Shown here in pieces: positions 58,185 to 64,000 of a stretch of DNA of 64,000 nt. A program made the translations under genes and the position numbers. Below the pieces are notes generated by a model. That model had not been told where the DNA came from. It saw only the letters and a list, made by a program, of their open reading frames with translations, and ran no database searches. The DNA is from Pseudomonas sp. CAN1 (GTDB taxonomy: Bacteria; Pseudomonadota; Gammaproteobacteria; Pseudomonadales; Pseudomonadaceae), in contig NZ_JASMRU010000002.1 of the NCBI RefSeq assembly GCF_030462585.1, positions 186,001 to 250,000 of the forward strand, given 5' to 3'. How positions within the stretch are numbered: the stretch's first letter is position 1; each line of letters opens with the position of its first letter.

Positions 58185-59384
58185 TTACACCGGCACCTTG
58201 AACACGTGGCGCAGGTAGGTGACGAAGTTCTCGTCGCGGCATTGGGTCTTGCCCGGCGTGTCGGAAATCTTCGCCACCGGGTGGCCGTTGCAGGCGGTCA
58301 TCTTGATCACGATGTTCATCGGTTCAACGCCGGGGATGTCGCAGGTCAGGTTGGTGCCGATGCCGAAACTGACGTTGATCTTGCCACGCAATGCGCGGAA
58401 GAGCTGCAACGCCTTGGGCATGTCGAGGCCGTCGGAGAACACCAGGGTCTTGGTCATCGGGTCGATGCCCAGGCGGCGGTAGTGGGCGATGGCCTTCTCG
58501 GCCCAGGCCAGCGGGTCACCCGAATCGTGGCGCAGGCCATCGAAGAGCTTGGCGAAGTACAGGTCGAAGTCGCTGAGGAAGGCGTCCATGGTGATGCAGT
58601 CGGTCAGCGCGATACCCAGCTGGCCGCGGTATTCGCGCACCCAGCAGTCCAGCGCGGCGATCTGGCTGTCGATCAGCCGCGGGCCGAGTTGCTGGTGCGC
58701 CATCAGCCATTCGTGAGCCATGGTGCCGATCGGCTTCACGTCGAATTCGCGGGCCAGGTGCACGTTGCTGGTGCCGACGAAGCGGCCGGGGAAGTCGCGC
58801 TTGAGGATGTGCACGACTTCTTCCTGGGTGCGGTAGGAGAAGCGCCGGCGGGTGCCGAAGTCGGCCACCTGGAATTCCTTCAGCTCCTCCGCGCTGGCGT
58901 TGCCGGCGAGCCAATCGAGCTTGCGATAGAGCTGCTCGCCGACCTGCTCCAGCACCACCTCGCGGTAGCGGTAACGGTTGCGCACCTCGCTGACGATGGC
59001 CAGCAGCGGCACTTCGAAGAGGATCACGTGCAGCCACGGCCCGCGCAGGCGGATGGCCAACTGGCCGTCCTCGATGCTGGTGTGCACGTAGCGCAGGTTG
59101 AAGCGGAACAGGCTGAGGAAGCGGATGAAGTCCGGCTTGATGAACGGGATGCGTTCGAGGAAAGCCAACTGGTCCGGGGTGGCTTCCAGTTCGGCCAGGC
59201 GCTCGATCTGGTAGCGGATTTCCGCCAGGTATGGGCGCAGGTCCTCGGCGTTGCGGCAGCGGAACTCCCACTCGACCTCGGCGTTGGGGTAGTTGTGCAG
59301 CACCGCCTGCATCATCGTCAGCTTGTAGAAGTCGGTATCCAGCAGGTTCTGCACGATGCTCTCGGCAAACACGCTCTCGGCCAT
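58185..59384 (-). CDS. pncB: nicotinate phosphoribosyltransferase
   Basis: Makes nicotinate mononucleotide from nicotinate and PRPP, with ATP. The 399-residue protein begins MAESVFAES and keeps the [12 protein letters not shown] and FGTRRRFS blocks of the family. The ATG at 59384 has GGGAG 8 bases upstream; an in-frame TTG at 59390 is too close to that box. It lies 2 bases after the pncA stop, indicating coupled translation. Confidence 0.97.
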   Translation of the reverse strand: MAESVFAESIVQNLLDTDFYKLTMMQAVLHNYPNAEVEWEFRCRNAEDLRPYLAEIRYQIERLAELEATPDQLAFLERIPFIKPDFIRFLSLFRFNLRYVHTSIEDGQLAIRLRGPWLHVILFEVPLLAIVSEVRNRYRYREVVLEQVGEQLYRKLDWLAGNASAEELKEFQVADFGTRRRFSYRTQEEVVHILKRDFPGRFVGTSNVHLAREFDVKPIGTMAHEWLMAHQQLGPRLIDSQIAALDCWVREYRGQLGIALTDCITMDAFLSDFDLYFAKLFDGLRHDSGDPLAWAEKAIAHYRRLGIDPMTKTLVFSDGLDMPKALQLFRALRGKINVSFGIGTNLTCDIPGVEPMNIVIKMTACNGHPVAKISDTPGKTQCRDENFVTYLRHVFKVPV

Positions 59385-59386
59385 GA

Positions 59387-60034
59387 TCAATTCTCCCTGA
59401 TGCCCATGAGGGCGTCGTCCAGTTCGTTCTCATCCGCGCAGAGGATCACCCCGGCGCTGCGCATTTCGTTGCAGGCGGCTTCTGCGGTTTCCTCCGCGAT
59501 GGCGCGGCAGGCCGGCAGGTACAGCAGCACCTGGAAGCCAGCGCGGCGCAGTTGCAGCGCGGTGGTCTTCACGCAGTAGTCCAGCGCCAGGCCGCCCACC
59601 AATATGTGGCTGACCGCATTCTGCCGCAGGTATTCGATCACTCCGGTGCTGCGCCGTTCCGCCAGGTCGTGGTAGCAGGCGCCGTAGGGGTGCAGGTCCG
59701 GCTCCACACCCTTCCAGATGAAGAAGTCGTAGTCCATCGGCTGTGGCAGTTCGTCGAGCAGCTCGAAGCCCGGCGTGCCCGGCACACAGTGGCTGACCCA
59801 GGTGAGGTCGGCGTTGGGCAGGCTCAGCGGTTGCAGCATCTGTGCCGGCTCGCTCACCACCCAGGGCGCTTGCGGCGTGTGGGCGTCCTTGCTGCCCAGG
59901 CGCAGGCTGGCGCGTTCGGCCATCAGGTTGAGCGCGCCGCCGATGGCATCGCCGCCGGGTACCGGCAGCTCGTTGGGGCAGAGCGGGGTGAAACCTTTCT
60001 GGGCGTCTACATCGAAGCTGGCGATCAGGGTCAT
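59387..60034 (-). CDS. pncA: nicotinamidase
   Basis: Hydrolyses nicotinamide to nicotinate. The 215-residue isochorismatase-fold protein shows the catalytic Asp in FDVDAQKGF, a Lys in the FFIWKG segment and the Cys nucleophile in DYCVKTTA near residue 152. It is first in pncA-pncB-nadE and faces the divergent nadD2-nrtR, with a palindromic operator candidate between. Confidence 0.95.
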   Translation of the reverse strand: MTLIASFDVDAQKGFTPLCPNELPVPGGDAIGGALNLMAERASLRLGSKDAHTPQAPWVVSEPAQMLQPLSLPNADLTWVSHCVPGTPGFELLDELPQPMDYDFFIWKGVEPDLHPYGACYHDLAERRSTGVIEYLRQNAVSHILVGGLALDYCVKTTALQLRRAGFQVLLYLPACRAIAEETAEAACNEMRSAGVILCADENELDDALMGIREN

Positions 60035-60063
60035 GGAAGCCTCCGCTTGACGGTTGGTGGCCT

Positions 60064-60086
60064 GTCGTGACTACATAATTCACGAC
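60064..60086. promoter_or_regulatory. candidate NrtR operator between divergent NAD operons
   Basis: A perfect inverted repeat GTCGTGA-N9-TCACGAC lies midway in the pncA-nadD2 gap. TTGACG hexamers face each other on either side (60047-60052 on plus, 60103-60098 on minus), so a protein bound here would cover the region of both -10 boxes. A direct repeat TGAAATAAGTCG lies at 60088-60099 and again at 60153-60164 inside nadD2. Binding by NrtR is inferred from position. Confidence 0.55.
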
Positions 60087-60135
60087 ATGAAATAAGTCGT
60101 CAAGCAGAAAGATCGACAATCATCGGAGGTGGAAG

Positions 60136-60750
60136 ATGATTTCTGTACATGGTGAAATAAGTCGCGGAATGCGCACGGTGCCGGCGGAAATGGCTGCCGG
60201 GCAGTCGCCGGCCTTCGCCCTGGCGGTCTACGGTGGGGCTTTCGACCCGCCGCACCCAGGGCACGAATCGGTGATTCGCCGGGCCCTGCGGCACGCCGAA
60301 CGGGTCGCGCTGGTGCCCAGCCACCGGCACGCCTTCGGCAAGCGCATGGCCGATTTCCACCTGCGTTGTCGCTGGCTGGAGCGGCTGGCGGAGCGGATGG
60401 ATGGGCAGCGGGTGTACTGCGAGCCGATCGAGGCGCGCCTGGCGCCGGGGGATGCGGCGATCTACAGCATCGACCTGCTGGATGCGCTGCAACGGTGCAG
60501 CGGGCTGCCCTCCACACGTATTGCCTTGCTGATCGGTGAGGACAACGAGGCGCAGCTGGAGGGCTTCGAGCGTGCCGACGAATTGCGCCGGCGCTATGGC
60601 CGGCTGGTGGCGGGGGAGAGCATCGCGCTGCACAGCTCGATGATCCGCCAGCGCCTGCACCAGGGTTTGCCGCTGCCGGAAGCCTGGTGCCTGGCGGAAG
60701 TGAAGGAAGAATTGCATTGCTATGCGAGGAGCATCGATGAGTACCGCTGA
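60136..60750 (+). CDS. nadD2: nicotinate-nucleotide adenylyltransferase NadD2
   Basis: Converts NaMN and ATP to NaAD. The 204-residue nucleotidyltransferase has GGAFDPPHPGH (HxGH motif at about 34-43) and an ISSTxxR-like SSMIRQRL near the C-terminus. The housekeeping NadD lies elsewhere in Pseudomonas; this is the extra copy tied to salvage. GGAGG lies upstream of the ATG. It overlaps nrtR by 14 bases. Confidence 0.88.
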   Translation: MISVHGEISRGMRTVPAEMAAGQSPAFALAVYGGAFDPPHPGHESVIRRALRHAERVALVPSHRHAFGKRMADFHLRCRWLERLAERMDGQRVYCEPIEARLAPGDAAIYSIDLLDALQRCSGLPSTRIALLIGEDNEAQLEGFERADELRRRYGRLVAGESIALHSSMIRQRLHQGLPLPEAWCLAEVKEELHCYARSIDEYR

Positions 60751-61429
60751 AGTGCTGGCCACCGTGGATATCGTGGCCCTGCGCCTGAACCCCGAGCAGG
60801 GGCTGGAGCTGCTGCTGATCCGGCGCGGCCAGGCGCCGTTCGAGGGACAGTGGGCGCTGCCTGGCGTGCTGATCAACGGCCGCTGCGCCGACCACGGCCT
60901 GGACGATGCCGCGCTGCGTGCATTGCGCGAAAAGGCGCGGGTGAAGCCGGCGTACATGGAGCAGGTGGCGACCGTGGGCAACGCGGTGCGCGACCCGCGC
61001 GGCTGGTCGCTGAGTGTGTTCTATCTGGTGCTGGTGGCGCCGGATACCGAGCTGGCCGCTGACGATCTGGACTTCGTGCCGCTGGAGTCCGTGCGCGGCG
61101 AGCGCTTCGCCTTGCCCTTCGACCACACCCAACTGGTGCAGCAGGCCTGCGAGCGGCTGGCGGGCAAGTCGGTGTACAGCGCGCTGCCGCTGCACCTGCT
61201 GCCGGAGCGCTTCACCGTGGCCGAGGCGCTGAAGGCCTTCGAGTGGTCCATCGGCGAGGAAATCCAGCATTCCAGCCTGCGCGGGCGGCTGGAGCGGATG
61301 AAGGCAGCGGGTTGGGTGGAAGACACCGGCGAGCGCCACCAGCCGCCGATGGGCCGGCCGCAGCATGTCCTGCGCTTCACGCCGCAGGGGGATGGGGCGT
61401 TTGTGTTTGATCGGAGTTTGTTGGTTTAG
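60737..61429 (+). CDS. nrtR: NrtR-type Nudix transcriptional regulator of NAD metabolism
   Basis: A 230-residue protein with an N-terminal Nudix fold (about 8-135) and a C-terminal winged helix (about 150-225). The Nudix box (GX5EX7REUXEEXGU) is decayed to a form ending ALREKARVKP without the EE pair, which fits a sensor of ADP-ribose rather than a hydrolase. The ATG at 60737 has GAGGAG about 6 bases upstream. It should repress the two divergent NAD-salvage operons; in P. aeruginosa NrtR also affects cAMP-dependent virulence. Confidence 0.88.
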   Translation: MSTAEVLATVDIVALRLNPEQGLELLLIRRGQAPFEGQWALPGVLINGRCADHGLDDAALRALREKARVKPAYMEQVATVGNAVRDPRGWSLSVFYLVLVAPDTELAADDLDFVPLESVRGERFALPFDHTQLVQQACERLAGKSVYSALPLHLLPERFTVAEALKAFEWSIGEEIQHSSLRGRLERMKAAGWVEDTGERHQPPMGRPQHVLRFTPQGDGAFVFDRSLLV

Positions 61430-61460
61430 GAGTTCCTGGGGGCGTTTGGAGTTGGGCGTT

Positions 61461-61494
61461 CCCTCTCCCTAACCCTCTCCCTGAAGGGAGAGGG
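61461..61494. repeat. CCCTCTCCC inverted repeat, copy 1
   Basis: CCCTCTCCCTAACCCTCTCCC followed by its complement GGGAGAGGG, after nrtR. It can form a hairpin with a short loop (TGAA). A second, inverted copy is at 61581-61627. Confidence 0.7.
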
Positions 61495-61580
61495 GACTGA
61501 TTCGGCGTGAAGGGGAACAGCGTGCCCCGCTTGCAATCATGGTGTCAGGAGAACACGGGCGCCCGAGTCACTCGGACACT

Positions 61581-61627
61581 CCCTCTCCCTTCAGGGAGAG
61601 GGCTGGGGAGAGGGCTGGGGAGAGGGT
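61581..61627. repeat. CCCTCTCCC inverted repeat, copy 2 with extended GGGGAGAGGGCT units
   Basis: CCCTCTCCC pairs with GGGAGAGGG, followed by two extra GCTGGGGAGAGG units. It lies 19 bases from the LysR stop and opposes copy 1. Together they occupy most of the 217-base gap between nrtR and the LysR gene. Confidence 0.7.
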
Positions 61628-61646
61628 GCCACCGGCCACACGAAAA

Positions 61647-62540
61647 TCACCCCTCCATCCGCTCCCCGATCCACTCCACGAACGCCCGAACCTTGGGCAC
61701 CGCCGCCGCATGTTCGGGGTAGGCCAGGTAGTAGCCGCTGCGGCTCTGCAAACCGTGCTGCCAGGCGATCACCAGCTTGCCCTCGCTCAGCTCCTCTTCC
61801 ACCAGGAACCGTGGCAGCAGCGCCACGCCGCAGCCAGCCTGCGCGGCGCGGATGCACATGTAGAAGGTGTCGAAGCGCGGCCCGTGGTAACTGTGCTCGC
61901 TGTGCTGGCCGAGGCTGAGGAACCACTCGTGCCAGGCCTCCTGGCGCGTGGCGTTCTGCAGCAGCACCAGGTCCGCCAGCTGGGTCGGGTCGCTCAGCGG
62001 CTGCGCCGGCAGGATCGCCGGTGAGCACACCGGCACCATCTCCTCGCCGAACAGCGCCACGCACTCTGCGCCGGGCAGGGTGCCGGCGCCGAAGAAGAAC
62101 GCGATGTCGCAGCGCGATTGCAGCAGGTCGCCGGGCTCCAGTTCCTGGCGCAGGTCGAGGTGGATGTTCGGGTGACGATGACGCCAGCCGTTCAGCCGCG
62201 GGATCAGCCAGCGCGCGCCGAAGGTCGGTGGCGTCGCCACGCGCAGCACTTCGGTCTCGCCGCCGTAGGACAGCAGGTAGTGGGTGGACATCTCCACCTG
62301 GGTGAGGATCTTTCGCACTTCCACCAGGTACAGGTCGCCCGCCGGGGTCAGTTGCAGGCGGCGGCGCACGCGGCGGAACAGCAGGTGCTGGAGCATTTCC
62401 TCCAGCTGCGCCACCTGCTTGCTGACGGCGCTCTGGGTCAGGTTCAGCTCTTCGGAAGCGCGGGTGAAACTCAGGTGCCGCGCCACCGCTTCGAAGCATT
62501 GCAGGGCGGTCATGGACGGCAGGTGGCGTTTGCTCAGCAT
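61647..62540 (-). CDS. LysR-family transcriptional regulator
   Basis: A 297-residue protein with an N-terminal winged helix-turn-helix (about 6-65, with LSFTRASEELNLTQSAVSKQV-like recognition region) and a periplasmic-binding-protein-like effector domain (about 90-292), GcvA-like. It is divergent from the amaB-type gene with 120 bases between starts, the arrangement expected for a local regulator. In P. putida a LysR gene also lies beside amaB. The inducer is unknown but could be a lysine-degradation intermediate. Confidence 0.9.
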   Translation of the reverse strand: MLSKRHLPSMTALQCFEAVARHLSFTRASEELNLTQSAVSKQVAQLEEMLQHLLFRRVRRRLQLTPAGDLYLVEVRKILTQVEMSTHYLLSYGGETEVLRVATPPTFGARWLIPRLNGWRHRHPNIHLDLRQELEPGDLLQSRCDIAFFFGAGTLPGAECVALFGEEMVPVCSPAILPAQPLSDPTQLADLVLLQNATRQEAWHEWFLSLGQHSEHSYHGPRFDTFYMCIRAAQAGCGVALLPRFLVEEELSEGKLVIAWQHGLQSRSGYYLAYPEHAAAVPKVRAFVEWIGERMEG

Positions 62541-62660
62541 GGCGGGCAGTTCATGAATTTACGGAATGATGTGCATAGGAAACGTCGTTTGTTGTGCCTC
62601 GGCAAGCCGTTTATTACTGCTGGCATTCCGTCAGGTCATCTGAAAAGAACTGGAGCCCGC

Positions 62661-64000
<1,340 letters not shown>

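Overview
The window is GC-rich chromosomal DNA from a Pseudomonas, related to but not identical with P. aeruginosa. Gene order follows the P. aeruginosa serB-fimX-motAB-orn-mutL-hfq-hflKC-purA-rnr-rpsF-dnaB-alr-azu-pncA region closely. Four features point to another species: an MCP between purA and the tRNA-Leu genes, a lipoprotein/cytochrome pair after a hemerythrin gene, a minor-pilin operon inserted beside azurin, and short intergenic repeats of the GTAGGAGCGAGC kind. The species cannot be named from this window. No prophage, insertion sequence, integrase, rRNA operon or CRISPR array was seen.

Layout. 1-2.8 kb: a left-truncated AhpA/YtjB-type membrane protein divergent from serB. 3-8 kb, minus strand: fimX, fimW (two c-di-GMP proteins of type IV pili) and an HPP membrane protein. 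8.1-11.5 kb, minus: psd, rhdA and an HDOD gene. 11.6-13.5 kb: motAB. 13.8-16.6 kb: rsgA, orn and queG. 16.7-26.9 kb: a long co-oriented run nnr-tsaE-amiB-mutL-miaA-hfq-hflX-hflK-hflC with mostly overlapping or closely spaced genes. 27-31.8 kb: yjeT, hisZ, purA and a chemoreceptor. 32.0-32.4 kb: two identical tRNA-Leu(CAG) genes with a strong promoter. 32.5-36 kb: rnr-rlmB. 36.1-38.4 kb: rpsF-rpsR-DUF2232-rplI. 38.4-45.7 kb: dnaB, alr, a NicD-like diguanylate cyclase, ygiQ and a hemerythrin. 45.9-49.2 kb: a beta-helix lipoprotein, a diheme lipoprotein and mscS. 49.5-55.1 kb: pilV-pilW-pilX-pilY1-pilE. 55.1-57.3 kb: a LOG enzyme, a probable 39-residue ORF, azurin and a hemolysin-III protein. 57.3-61.4 kb: the complete nicotinamide-to-NAD salvage route (pncA-pncB-nadE, divergent from nadD2-nrtR). 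61.6-64 kb: a LysR regulator divergent from a right-truncated amaB-type aldehyde dehydrogenase.

Themes. Most of the window is housekeeping: RNA decay and modification, translation, replication, wall hydrolysis, membrane proteolysis control and NAD salvage. The accessory content concerns surface life and c-di-GMP: FimX, FimW, a GGDEF protein with an intact active site and I-site, MotAB, a chemoreceptor, and a second-site minor-pilin/PilY1 operon. The PilY1 of that operon appears to have lost both the MIDAS and the calcium-loop residues. The strongest candidates for new biology are this degenerate PilY1 operon, the overlapping beta-helix/diheme lipoprotein pair, and a palindrome between facing promoters that probably serves as the NrtR operator.
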